Below are positions 47,130 to 55,666 of a DNA stretch of 64,000 nt, one piece after another. Position numbers and translations under genes: made by a program. Within the stretch, counting starts at the first letter, position 1; each line of letters starts with the position of its first letter. The notes under the pieces were generated by a model, which was given only the letters and a program-made list of their open reading frames with translations, was not told the DNA's origin and did not search any database. This stretch comes from Lachnospiraceae bacterium. GTDB taxonomy: Bacteria > Bacillota > Clostridia > Lachnospirales > Lachnospiraceae. The stretch spans positions 43,170-107,169 of the forward strand of contig JAILOK010000098.1 in assembly GCA_024690825.1 (NCBI GenBank), read 5' to 3'.

Positions 47130-48565
47130 AAATGACGATTTCTCTTTTTGACAGCATAATAAATACCTCCCAGGACTGTGTGTTCTGGAAGGACAAAGAC
47201 AGGCGTTTTCTGGGTGTCAATCAGGCTTTTCTTGATTACTATGGTTTTGAATCGGAAGAAGAACTCATAGGAAAGAATGATGAGGACATGGGATGGCATA
47301 ATGATCCGGAGCCTTTTAAGCAGGATGAACTGCGCGTCCTTGGAGGTGAGTCGACATATAAGGTTCAGGGAAAATGCATGGTTCACGGAGAAGAGAGGGA
47401 TATCATAGCTTCAAAACGCCCTCTTTATGAAGGCGACGAGATAGTGGGACTCGTCGGTAGTTTCATCGATATTACGGATATAGTGCGAAGACAGAAAATG
47501 TCTGATGAAAGACAGATAATATATACTGTTGAAAAACTTCGAAAAATCCCCTACTGGGACAAGCTCCTTGACAGCACGGCGCTCGACGAGATACTGGATC
47601 CCTTAACGGGTGTCATCACCAGAAATTATATGATGGATTTTGCGGATTCACTTATTTTACAGGATAAGCCGTTTTCCATGTCCATTCTCGATCTTGACAA
47701 CTTCAAGCTTATAAATGACCGTTACGGGCATCATTCCGGTGATATAGTGTTAAAGGATGTAACGGCTTCCCTTGCCGCATATACGGATGGTTATGGCCTG
47801 ATCGGGCGTTTTGGCGGGGATGAACTCCTGCTTATCAATTTAAAGGATACGGAGCATGAGGATAATTCAAAGTTCTGGTCAGCGCTGTATGCCTCAGGAA
47901 AAGTGTTCAGAAAAGAAGTAGAGGTGGAGAATGCGTCCGTTTTTATTACCTGTACCAGCGGAACAGCATCCTGTCCGGCGGATTCCGGAAATCTTACGGA
48001 ACTGTTTTCCATGATAGACACTGCCCTCTACATCGGAAAGAACAGGGGACGGAACTGTTTTACCGTCTATGATGATGACAAACACCGGAATATAGACATG
48101 AGGCAGATCGTAAAGCACAATCTGTGCTCGGATATGTCATATCTGAAAAAGCATGTGGTGAATTCGGAGGATACAAGCAAAGCACTCTTGGATGTCATGC
48201 CCTTCTTAAAAGAGGCGCTTCAGATCAGGGATGTATATTATATAGACGAACAGGGATATCTTCGGGCAGTGCTTGAAAAGGAATTAAAGAAAAACGCGCA
48301 GGATGCGGGGAATGTAATAGGAGATGAACCCGTGATCTGCAATTCGGTCCGAGATATAGAAAAGGACAGCCCGCTTTTCTGCAAAGCGCTTCAGGAGATT
48401 GAGCTGGCGTCCTTTATCGGAGTGGAATTTAAGGCAGACACTGATAAGACCCTATATCTCATCTTTGCTTCAAACAGGAAGCACCGCATCTGGCAGGAAA
48501 ATGACAGAGTCTTATGCTTTTTCCTGGCATCAATTCTCGGGATGACACCGGGACGGTCCTTGTGA
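47126..48565 (+). CDS. PAS-GGDEF diguanylate cyclase
   Basis: 479 residues. PAS fold at about 5-120 (DCVFWKDKDRRFLGVNQAFLDYYGF...GSFIDITDIVRRQ). GGDEF at about 150-315 with DPLTGVITRNYM, DLDNFKLINDRYGHHSGD and the active-site RFGGDELLL (GGDEL variant, still compatible with cyclase activity). A C-terminal domain of about 140 residues resembles GAF. Predicted cytosolic; makes cyclic di-GMP in response to a PAS ligand. Confidence 0.88.
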   Translation: MKMTISLFDSIINTSQDCVFWKDKDRRFLGVNQAFLDYYGFESEEELIGKNDEDMGWHNDPEPFKQDELRVLGGESTYKVQGKCMVHGEERDIIASKRPLYEGDEIVGLVGSFIDITDIVRRQKMSDERQIIYTVEKLRKIPYWDKLLDSTALDEILDPLTGVITRNYMMDFADSLILQDKPFSMSILDLDNFKLINDRYGHHSGDIVLKDVTASLAAYTDGYGLIGRFGGDELLLINLKDTEHEDNSKFWSALYASGKVFRKEVEVENASVFITCTSGTASCPADSGNLTELFSMIDTALYIGKNRGRNCFTVYDDDKHRNIDMRQIVKHNLCSDMSYLKKHVVNSEDTSKALLDVMPFLKEALQIRDVYYIDEQGYLRAVLEKELKKNAQDAGNVIGDEPVICNSVRDIEKDSPLFCKALQEIELASFIGVEFKADTDKTLYLIFASNRKHRIWQENDRVLCFFLASILGMTPGRSL

Positions 48566-48592
48566 CAACTTTTATATATAATGTGAATTAAA

Positions 48593-48814
48593 GGGCGGGT
48601 CGCATGTGATGTATTGCGCCGCCCTTTTTCGTGTCGTACATGATACTTGAAAGTGCTGAATAAACAGGGGCAAAAGTACATGGATGTACTTTTGAAGCCG
48701 CATGAGCATGGATGCGAATTGCGGCTGACCCGTGACTATACAAAGATTACGGGCACTTTCTTAGTATCATAGACATGAAAAAATTGGCAAGCAATACATC
48801 ACATGCACCTGCCC
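48593..48814. repeat. 222-bp multi-hairpin element with long closing stem
   Basis: GGGCGGGTCGCATGTGATG and its complement close the element at 48593-48617/48791-48814 (about 24 bp, few mismatches). Inside, CATGATACTTGAAAGTGC pairs loosely with 48753-48776, and three hairpins sit in the interior: CAAAAGTACAT/ATGTACTTTTG, AGCCGCAT.../GCGGCT and CCCGTGA/TTACGGG. The left arm also forms a separate terminator-like hairpin GGGCGG...CCGCCC-TTTTT (48593-48629), so the two folds compete. Confidence 0.65.
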
Positions 48815-48830
48815 ATTCAATCAATGTAAA

Positions 48831-48863
48831 AAGTTGTCAGAAGGACCGTCCCGGTGACAACTT
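48831..48863. repeat. Dispersed repeat forming a hairpin
   Basis: AAGTTGTCA and TGACAACTT enclose GAAGGACCGTCCCGG. Copy of the motif at 1873, 34185 and 46092. Confidence 0.55.
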
Positions 48864-48996
48864 TACCTAATATTGGAATAGAAAAATGTAAAATATACTT
48901 GACAAATTTCCATCGAGGGTTTAGTATGTGTTCAACACAGAAAGCAAGGGCATTGAAACGCCTCATAATTCAGAAAGGTTGAAGGAGATGGAAAAG

Positions 48997-49536
48997 ATGG
49001 GAATTTTCAGAGCGTCAGGTATGGCCGCAGGGCTGGTTGCAGGGTTGATCATATGCGTGATCCTTTTCAGGTATATGAACAAAGACAAAAAGATTTTGAC
49101 AAAGTACGATGAAAGACAGGAGATGGCGCGCGGCAGGGCATATAAGTACGGATTCTGGGCGAGCATGGCAACGGCAGCGGTCGTGATGATAACGGATGTG
49201 GCTGAAATCTCTCTGGCCAGCAGCTTCACGAAATACTTTTTTATTATGTTTGTGGGCATCCTCGTACAGGTCACATACAGCATCTTTAATGACGCATATC
49301 TGGGTATCAACACAAATAAGAAGCGTCTGATGATCATATGCATCATCGCGGGTCTGTGTAATCTGCTGGGTGTCGTCGGCAACATCAAAGGCGGAACTTT
49401 CATCGTCAACGGTGTGGTATCCGATGCGGGAACAAATCTATTGTGCTGCATTCTGATGGTAGTTATCGGTATTGAACTTCTGATCAAGGACAGCATGGAC
49501 AGGAAACATGCGACAGCCGAAGAAAGCGGGGACTGA
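48997..49536 (+). CDS. Five-helix membrane protein paired with an HTH regulator
   Basis: 179 residues from ATG 48997: GAAGGAG at 48981-48987 abuts the upstream ATG 48988 but is well spaced (9 nt) for 48997. About five hydrophobic segments with KYDERQEMARGRAYKYGFWAS between the first two, a pattern common in small membrane proteins encoded next to a compact HTH protein. Function unknown. The next gene starts 2 nt after its stop. Confidence 0.7.
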   Translation: MGIFRASGMAAGLVAGLIICVILFRYMNKDKKILTKYDERQEMARGRAYKYGFWASMATAAVVMITDVAEISLASSFTKYFFIMFVGILVQVTYSIFNDAYLGINTNKKRLMIICIIAGLCNLLGVVGNIKGGTFIVNGVVSDAGTNLLCCILMVVIGIELLIKDSMDRKHATAEESGD

Positions 49537-49538
49537 CC

Positions 49539-49730
49539 ATGAAGAATCTGAGAATGAAGGCCGCCCGTGCCGGCATGGATATGTCGCAGGAGGATCTTGC
49601 CAAAGCCTGCAATGTCTCGCGCCAGACAATAAGCGCCATCGAAAAAGGAGACTACAATCCGACGATCAATCTTTGCATAGCGATATGCAAAGCATTGGGA
49701 AAAACACTTGATGAACTGTTCTGGGAATAA
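49539..49730 (+). CDS. Compact HTH (Xre-type) regulator
   Basis: 63 residues, a single Xre-type HTH: MKNLRMKAARAGMDMSQEDLAKACNVSRQTISAIEKGDYNPTINLCIAICKALGKTLDELF. The IEKGDYNPT motif is characteristic of the YvaO-like minimal class that regulates an adjacent membrane protein. Translationally coupled to it. Confidence 0.9.
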   Translation: MKNLRMKAARAGMDMSQEDLAKACNVSRQTISAIEKGDYNPTINLCIAICKALGKTLDELFWE

Positions 49731-49932
49731 AAGCCTGTAGTTGTAATTGGTTTATATGAATTTAGGGAGAAGACCGGTACTGCGGAATTAGACTTCTCTC
49801 TTAATTTTTGTTATGAAGAAAAAATTGTACATAGTACCTTGTCACATCATAATAGTACCAGAAACTATAATATGTGTTGATAGAGATATTCTATATATTG
49901 TGAGAAAATTGCATTGGATTGTACGGCTAAGT

Positions 49933-49961
49933 TTGAAAATTCTAACCATATGTGTTATTAT
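49933..49961 (+). promoter_or_regulatory. Promoter of the Xre gene
   Basis: TTGAAA (49933-49938), 17 nt, TATTAT (49956-49961), 23 nt before the start codon. The rest of 49731-49932 is AT-rich with two copies of ATAGTACC and no gene. Confidence 0.55.
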
Positions 49962-49984
49962 TATAAGATAAAAGAGGTGAAATC

Positions 49985-50428
49985 ATGAATTTTGCAGAAC
50001 GTTTAAAGGAATTGCGAAAGGCAAACGGATATACGCAGATTACTCTTGCCGCTGCACTTGGGCTTTCAAAAGGAACTGTGGCGATGTGGGAGACTGGAAA
50101 AAGGACTCCGGATTATGAGATTATCAATACTTTGTCCGATATGTTCAATCGAAGGATAGACTATATTCTTGGGTATTCGAATGATGATTCTTCGCCAAAG
50201 ATGACGGAGAAACAGATAGAGCAGCTTGGCGAGTGGGAAATACAGAGTGAACAGGTAGATATCTTCCGTCAGTTTTTAAGGCTTGATGCCTATGGTCAGT
50301 CCTGCGTCAGTGCCCTGATCCAGCGTGAGGCTGTACGATGTCAGGAGCAGGGCACTGTACAGGATATCTCGAATATAAAGGTTGGAATTCGCACGGATAT
50401 ATCTAACTCGGTGAGAAAAGACAATTGA
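49985..50428 (+). CDS. Xre-family regulator with C-terminal helical tail
   Basis: 147 residues. HTH MNFAERLKELRKANGYTQITLAAALGLSKGTVAMWETGKRTPDYEIINTLSDMFNRRIDYILG, then an 80-residue helical tail as in phage-like or element-borne repressors. AAGAGG precedes the ATG. It opens an AT-rich stretch with a phage-type ORF6N gene. Confidence 0.88.
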   Translation: MNFAERLKELRKANGYTQITLAAALGLSKGTVAMWETGKRTPDYEIINTLSDMFNRRIDYILGYSNDDSSPKMTEKQIEQLGEWEIQSEQVDIFRQFLRLDAYGQSCVSALIQREAVRCQEQGTVQDISNIKVGIRTDISNSVRKDN

Positions 50429-50524
50429 TATCGGTATTCCAAATTGGAATGCCGATAATTAACTTATGTCAAATAAGAATTCATATTGGGATTTTGATCA
50501 AACTGAATGGAGAGTACACACAAG

Positions 50525-50974
50525 ATGAATGATAATGTAGTTACTACTATCGAGTCTATTGATAAAGAAGAGGTCAAAGCCAAAATTTATGAAGTTCGTG
50601 GTCATAGAGTCATGCTTGATAGCGATATTGCAATGTATTTTGCTGTAACAACAGGCAATTTGAACAAGGCTAAAAACAGGAATATTGAACGTTTTCCGGA
50701 ACATTTTTGTTTTATGCTCACCGATCAGGAACTATCGATTTTCCAATATGGAATAGCGATGCAAACCAAAGGAATTAAAGGCGGACGCAGCAATAATCCT
50801 ACAGTATATACCGAACATGGTGTGGCAATGCTCACATCAGTATTGCATACACCGAGGGCGATTTCTGCTAGTATACAGATAATTGAAGCTTTTGTGGAGA
50901 TGTCTCATTATATACGCCAGAACCGCGAATTGCTTCCATATGACGAATTAAAGGCATTGGAACTAAAACATTAG
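50525..50974 (+). CDS. ORF6N-domain (phage antirepressor-like) protein, probably truncated
   Basis: 149 residues from ATG 50525 with GGAGAG upstream. ORF6N pattern: KIYEVRGHRVMLDSDIAMYFAVTTGNLNKAKNRNIERFPEHFCFMLT, then QTKGIKGGRSNNPTVYTEHGVAMLTSVLHTPRAISASIQIIEAFV. Such proteins act as antirepressors or DNA-binding accessory factors in phages and islands. The usual C-terminal coiled or effector part (after DELKALELKH) is absent, so it looks cut at the stop. Confidence 0.75.
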   Translation: MNDNVVTTIESIDKEEVKAKIYEVRGHRVMLDSDIAMYFAVTTGNLNKAKNRNIERFPEHFCFMLTDQELSIFQYGIAMQTKGIKGGRSNNPTVYTEHGVAMLTSVLHTPRAISASIQIIEAFVEMSHYIRQNRELLPYDELKALELKH

Positions 50975-51067
50975 TGTCCCATTCAAATCATAAAGATATT
51001 CAGTAGCTCAAAATGTATAAAACAGTAGGGTTTCGGTATAATTATACAGGTCGGTAGGTGCTAATAG

Positions 51068-51232
51068 GCATTAGGGACACTTTTCCGAAAAGGGATAAAC
51101 TATAAGATATTTGTGACAGAAGATGATGGAGTAAAATTCATTTCACTTGATAATAATACCGGTCATATAGAGCGTTATCGGAGAGTGTACAGATATCAGG
51201 GACATTCGGGGGAAATTGAAAGTGATTTTTAA
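51068..51232 (+). pseudogene. ORF fragment without a start codon
   Basis: A 54-residue open stretch (INYKIFVTEDDGVKF...SLDNNTGHIERYRRV) ends at TAA 51230-51232 and overlaps the next gene by 17 nt. No initiation codon or ribosome binding site. Probably the end of a deleted gene in the AT-rich island. No family recognised. Confidence 0.35.
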
Positions 51233-51764
51233 TAAAAAGTTTTTGATAATATTTAGTACATTACTGATTATCGGGGTTATGTCCGCTTTGATATGTAATT
51301 ATTTCATGAACAAATTCAGCATTCCGGACAAAGAGGAGCGGGTACATAATCTCATATTATCTACAGGTGAAAATAAATTAAGCAGATCTGGGATAGCGCA
51401 CGAAGTAAGGCTGGCTCTTTCGAAATATACAAATTGGGATAATTTGTATTTGTCAGAAAACTTTAAGAAAAAATATAAGAACCGAAAAAACATATTGGAA
51501 GATGTGAACAATATAGCTGATGTTTCTAGCGGATTGGATATAGAATATGGTAAAGATGTTATAATTATTTACGCCGAGAAAAAAAGTAGTATTTTTGATT
51601 TTGATGAATCGGATGATATTACAACTGTATATTATTTTAGATATATTTTAGACGAAGCCGGTGAAATAGATGACCTTATTTTGCTCGAAAAATACGATGT
51701 CTACACGATAAACGGAGAACCGCTGGATGAAGCAAGAAAGCAGGAATGGGGATGGCAGGAATGA
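51216..51764 (+). CDS. Exported or membrane-anchored protein of unknown function
   Basis: 182 residues from TTG 51216 (GTG 51222 possible; weak GGGGGA upstream). A single N-terminal hydrophobic helix (FLIIFSTLLIIGVMSALICNYF) is followed by a charged extracellular domain with two beta-like segments around IEYGKDVIIIYAEKK and TTVYYFRYILDEAGEIDDLILLEKYDVY. No lipobox. AT-rich codon use unlike the flanking genes. Confidence 0.55.
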   Translation: MKVIFNKKFLIIFSTLLIIGVMSALICNYFMNKFSIPDKEERVHNLILSTGENKLSRSGIAHEVRLALSKYTNWDNLYLSENFKKKYKNRKNILEDVNNIADVSSGLDIEYGKDVIIIYAEKKSSIFDFDESDDITTVYYFRYILDEAGEIDDLILLEKYDVYTINGEPLDEARKQEWGWQE

Positions 51765-51784
51765 AAGAAATGATCTGATAGTTT

Positions 51785-52303
51785 TTACGCATCCAGTTTG
51801 ATGGATCTGTTCTCGCTGCCCGAAACGACCATGGTATTTGCCGGGATATCTCCTTTGACAACCGTTCCGGCGCCGATGATGCAGTTGTCACCGATGTCTG
51901 TATCGCGGAGAATGACCGCACCGGCGCCGATCCAGACATTCTTCCCGATCCTTACGGTACCGTCCTTGAATTCTCTTGTTTTAAATCCGTCCGGTCCGTA
52001 CCGGTGATCATGATCAAATATGCATACATTTGGACCGATCGCCGTTCCGTCTCCGACTAAGATCTCTTTATGACAGACCATTATGGTATTTCTGTTAATA
52101 AAGACATTATCTCCAAGCTGAAGTTTTGCCCCCTTCTTACATGCAAAATACACATTCGGCCGGCATTCCGTTCTGCCGAAAATGAATCTTCCCGTTCCTT
52201 CAAATCCAACGGACATGCTTATTTTCGATCCTGAGACAGGGATATCGACTCCGCGGATCTTAAGAAGGATTGCCTTTATCCTGTAAGGTAATTTTAATTT
52301 CAT
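51785..52303 (-). CDS. Left-handed beta-helix acyltransferase
   Basis: 172 residues with hexapeptide repeats (VFINRNTIMVCHKEILVGDGTAIGPNVCIFDHDHRYG...RIGKNVWIGAGAVILRDTDIGDNCIIGAGTVVKGDIPANTMVVSG). The catalytic-type His is in FDHDHRY. It resembles maltose O-acetyltransferase/WcaF-like enzymes that O-acetylate sugars. Its start overlaps the end of mobA by four bases. Last gene of the reverse operon. Confidence 0.88.
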   Translation of the reverse strand: MKLKLPYRIKAILLKIRGVDIPVSGSKISMSVGFEGTGRFIFGRTECRPNVYFACKKGAKLQLGDNVFINRNTIMVCHKEILVGDGTAIGPNVCIFDHDHRYGPDGFKTREFKDGTVRIGKNVWIGAGAVILRDTDIGDNCIIGAGTVVKGDIPANTMVVSGSENRSIKLDA

Positions 52304-52902
52304 GGATTGCTATTCCTCTCCCGGACTGCGTGATATTCCTCCGGCGTATTGATGTTGCTGAGTGTTTCTTTGTTAAAGGGGCTGTCTTTGATATCCGCGT
52401 ATTTTGTCCTTACCTGTGACAACAGATCTGTCATCCTGTAGCTGCCCTTTGCGATCATCTCTTCGGCAAAAGGCAGGACAGTTCTGCTGTAGATGCCGCA
52501 TAGAGGATGGATCCTTTCTTCATCCCGGAATACACAGATATCCGCATCATCCGTAAACAATCCCGACAGATATCGGATCATATCACTGCAGAAAAACGGC
52601 ATGTCATACGCACAGATAAAGACATTATCTGACACGGAATGACTGAGGGACCGGCGTATGCCTTCTATGGGACCTATGTCCTTATTCTCATCAACGATCA
52701 CCTTAAGGCCATATTCGGAATAGTCTTTCGCTTCCGCAGCGGATACGAAAACCTCGCGGCATACGGAGCATTCCTGTGCCAGATGTCCGATAAAGGTCTG
52801 GTCATTTAATACAAGAAGCGCCTTGTCGCATCCCATGCGTCTGGATCTGCCCACAAGGATCGCTGCGGAGATGTTTTCGGCTTTTAAACTTTCGTATTTC
52901 AT
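52300..52902 (-). CDS. mobA: MobA-like molybdopterin nucleotidyltransferase
   Basis: 200 residues. The nucleotide-binding loop reads AAILVGRSRRMGCDKALL. Family members carry LAGGxSxRMGxDKAL, so one residue of the double glycine is missing here. Further landmarks: VIVDENKDIGPIEGIRRSL, ICAYDMPFF and HPLCGIYSR. It would attach GMP to molybdopterin, but the loop change and the lack of other molybdenum genes nearby leave function uncertain; a related nucleotidyltransferase role is possible. Confidence 0.75.
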   Translation of the reverse strand: MKYESLKAENISAAILVGRSRRMGCDKALLVLNDQTFIGHLAQECSVCREVFVSAAEAKDYSEYGLKVIVDENKDIGPIEGIRRSLSHSVSDNVFICAYDMPFFCSDMIRYLSGLFTDDADICVFRDEERIHPLCGIYSRTVLPFAEEMIAKGSYRMTDLLSQVRTKYADIKDSPFNKETLSNINTPEEYHAVRERNSNP

Positions 52903-53489
52903 GAGTGCTCCATTTTTTTCAATGCATCATACAGGTGTCCGAGCGGCAGGCCGACGATATTGGTGTAGTCGCCGACTATGCCTTTGATGAATTTTGAAAA
53001 GATCCCCTGGATGGCATAGGAGCCGGCTTTGTCCATGGGTTCGCCGGTGCTGATGTAGTCCCGGATCTCTTCATTGCTTATGGGATAAACCGTGACCTTT
53101 GAAGTTTCGGAAAAGGTCACGGTTGAATTATGTAAACCTGTACGGTCCGTTTTTATTATGGTGACGCCGGTGGTGACTTCGTGCGTCCCGCCGGAAATGA
53201 GGCGGAGCATCCTTTCCGCATCCTCCTGATCCTTAGGTTTTCCGAGGATCTCACCGCTGCAGTAAACGAGGGTGTCGGCACCGATCACGTAGGTACCGGC
53301 CTTTGCGGGAAGATTCGAATAAACGCTTTCGGCCTTTCTCTTTGAAAGCTCCTTTACGATATCTTCGGGAACCGTCAGATTTCCGTAGTCTTCATCACAT
53401 TCGGCGGGGATTACCCACGGTTCTATCTCTATCGTTCTCAAAAGTTCCAGACGCCTCGGAGAGGCGGAGGCAAGAATGAATTCAGTCAA
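52899..53489 (-). CDS. maf: Maf-type nucleoside triphosphate pyrophosphatase
   Basis: 196 residues. ILASASPRRLELLR at the N-terminus, ECDEDY, SKRKAESV, VIGADTLVYCSGEILGKPKD and MDKAGSYAIQG: all Maf signatures. Hydrolyses non-canonical or dTTP/UTP nucleotides and is linked to division control. It overlaps nadE by 8 nt and mobA by 4 nt. Confidence 0.93.
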   Translation of the reverse strand: MTEFILASASPRRLELLRTIEIEPWVIPAECDEDYGNLTVPEDIVKELSKRKAESVYSNLPAKAGTYVIGADTLVYCSGEILGKPKDQEDAERMLRLISGGTHEVTTGVTIIKTDRTGLHNSTVTFSETSKVTVYPISNEEIRDYISTGEPMDKAGSYAIQGIFSKFIKGIVGDYTNIVGLPLGHLYDALKKMEHS

Positions 53490-55407
53490 GTTCGTCGATC
53501 TCCTTTAACCAGAGTGCAGCCGAGGCATCCGTCGGCATGCGCAGATCACCCCTCGGCGAGATCCCCACGGTTCCTACCTTCGGCCCGTCGGGCAGGCAGG
53601 AGCGCTTGAACTGCTGGGAGAAGAAGCGCTTAATAAAAACGCGCAGCCATTTCTTTACGGTATCCCTGTCGTATACCCCGTCAAATGCAAGGGCTGCCAT
53701 CCTGTATATCTTTTTCGGCGACAGATTAAACCTCAGGAAATAATAAAGGAAAAAGTCGTGAAGCTCGTAGGGACCCACAAGTTCCTCGGTCTTCTGTGAA
53801 ATGGAACCGTTATGCGCCGGCAGAAGCTCGGGGCTTACGGGAGTATCGAGGATGTCCTCAAGGATCGCCGAAACATCGTCCGACCCCTCGCTCTTTGCCT
53901 TGTCTGCAACATATTTTACAAGATGTCTTACCAGAGTTTTCGGAACCCCCGCGTTCACATCATACATCGACATGTGGTCTCCGTTGTAGGTGGCCCAGCC
54001 CAGAGCCAGCTCCGACATATCGCCGGTGCCGATAACAAGAGCATTTTTCATGTTGGCAAGATCCATCAGGACCTGAGTCCGCTCTCTGGCCTGGCAGTTT
54101 TCGAAAGTTATATCATGCACATCCTCGCTCTGTCCTATATCCTCCATGTGGACTCTCACGGCATTTTTGATATCGATGACCGAAAGATTGGTATTAAGAG
54201 CTTCGGCAAGCTTTTCGGCATTATTCTTTGTCCTGTCCGTTGTCCCGAAGCACGGCATTGTCACGGCATGAATACCGGACATCGGAAGCTTTAAAAGCTT
54301 TGCGGTCCGCACAGCGACAAGAAGAGCAAGAGTGGAATCAAGACCTCCCGAAAGACCCAGCACCATATCCTTTATGCCGGTGTGCTCAAGCCTCTTTTTG
54401 AGACCATAGGCCTGAATGTTGAAGATCTCCTCGCACCTTTCCTCGCGGAGGAACGCATCCTCGGGCACAAAGGGAAATCTGGGGAATTCTCTTTTTATGC
54501 GAATGTCGGTTTCATCGATGAGGAAGGGCACATATACATAGTCAGGATCCTCGTCTGAATAAAAGGAGTTCATGCGGGACCTATCGGCTGTCAGCCTGTC
54601 GATATCAATATCCGCGGACACATATCCTGTTTCAAAAGGTTTTAACTCTGCCAGGAGAGTACCGTTTTCAGCAATAAGATCGTGTCCCGCAAAGACCAGA
54701 TCCTGGGTGCTTTCGCCATCGCCGGCATTGGCGTAGATATAGGCGGCTGAGTATCTTGCGGAGGCGTTTAATACAAGCCTTTCCCTGTAATCGCCCTTTC
54801 CCACGAGCATATCGCTTGCCGAAAGATTTACGATGATATCTGCTCCTGCCGAAACATGGCGCACCGAGGGAGCATCAGCGACCCAAAGATCCTCGCAGAT
54901 CTCGCAGGCAACTTTGATCCTTTCATCACTCTTTCCGTTTTCAAAGATGATGTCCGTGCCAAACGGTATGTCGAGGCCGAAAAAGTCTGTGAACACAGGC
55001 TCATCAAAGCCGGGAGTAAAATATCTTTCCTCGTAGAATTCGCTGTAGTTGGGAAGATTTGTCTTTGGCACAAAACCGAGTACGAGACCCCTGTGAAGAC
55101 AGGCTGCAGCATTGTAGAGCTTGCCGGCGTATCTTACAGGCAGACCCACAAAGATCAGGCTGTCATATCCCGTTGTTGCATCGGCTATATTTTTGAGCTG
55201 CACCCTGCATTCATTTATCAGCGTATCGTGCAAAAACAGCTCGCCGCAGGTATAGCCCGACAAAGACAGCTCGGGAAACACGATGATCTTTGCCCCTTCG
55301 CTTGCTGCAAGCTCTATGATCTCAATGATCCTTTCCGCATTATATTCGGGGTCCGCGACCCTTATCTTTGGAGTTGCCGCGGCAACCCTCACAAAACCGT
55401 CCTTCAT
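53482..55407 (-). CDS. nadE: Glutamine-dependent NAD synthetase
   Basis: 641 residues from the ATG complement at 55405-55407 (AGGAGG 8 nt upstream; the 662-residue frame has no such site). N-terminal glutaminase: Glu in VFPELSLSGY, Lys in FVPKTNLPNY, Cys in KVACEICEDLW. C-terminal synthetase: LSGGLDSTLALLVA and GTGDMSELALGWATYNGDH, then a VSPELLP motif. Makes NAD from deamido-NAD. First gene of the operon nadE-maf-mobA-acyltransferase. Confidence 0.95.
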   Translation of the reverse strand: MKDGFVRVAAATPKIRVADPEYNAERIIEIIELAASEGAKIIVFPELSLSGYTCGELFLHDTLINECRVQLKNIADATTGYDSLIFVGLPVRYAGKLYNAAACLHRGLVLGFVPKTNLPNYSEFYEERYFTPGFDEPVFTDFFGLDIPFGTDIIFENGKSDERIKVACEICEDLWVADAPSVRHVSAGADIIVNLSASDMLVGKGDYRERLVLNASARYSAAYIYANAGDGESTQDLVFAGHDLIAENGTLLAELKPFETGYVSADIDIDRLTADRSRMNSFYSDEDPDYVYVPFLIDETDIRIKREFPRFPFVPEDAFLREERCEEIFNIQAYGLKKRLEHTGIKDMVLGLSGGLDSTLALLVAVRTAKLLKLPMSGIHAVTMPCFGTTDRTKNNAEKLAEALNTNLSVIDIKNAVRVHMEDIGQSEDVHDITFENCQARERTQVLMDLANMKNALVIGTGDMSELALGWATYNGDHMSMYDVNAGVPKTLVRHLVKYVADKAKSEGSDDVSAILEDILDTPVSPELLPAHNGSISQKTEELVGPYELHDFFLYYFLRFNLSPKKIYRMAALAFDGVYDRDTVKKWLRVFIKRFFSQQFKRSCLPDGPKVGTVGISPRGDLRMPTDASAALWLKEIDELD

Positions 55408-55486
55408 AGCCGGTCTCCTCCTGATCGAAATTCGTGTTCCGATTATAATACTATTCGTGCATTGTTTCAATCAGGGGCGGTCTCGC

Positions 55487-55547
55487 GGAGGCGTATATGT
55501 GTTTAAAAACAATCGTCCGAGCCGTTTTTAAACACATATACGCCTCC
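55487..55547. repeat. Perfect 24-bp hairpin, short relative of family A
   Basis: GGAGGCGTATATGTGTTTAA to 55510 and its exact complement (55524-55547) flank the loop AATCGTCCGAGCC. The loop and inner arm (AAC-AATC-GTCCGAGCC-GTT) match the ends that surround the interior of the hairpin elements at 33966 and 40181. It lies in the divergent region between nadE and the response regulator. Confidence 0.65.
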
Positions 55548-55666
55548 ACCAGATCATTCTTTTTTTTATTCGGGATCTGTGCAGCAAGATCACAAACTTG
55601 CAATATGGCGGGCGTACTTATTATACTGATGATGTACGGATCGATGATCGCAGGGGGAGCAGCAAA

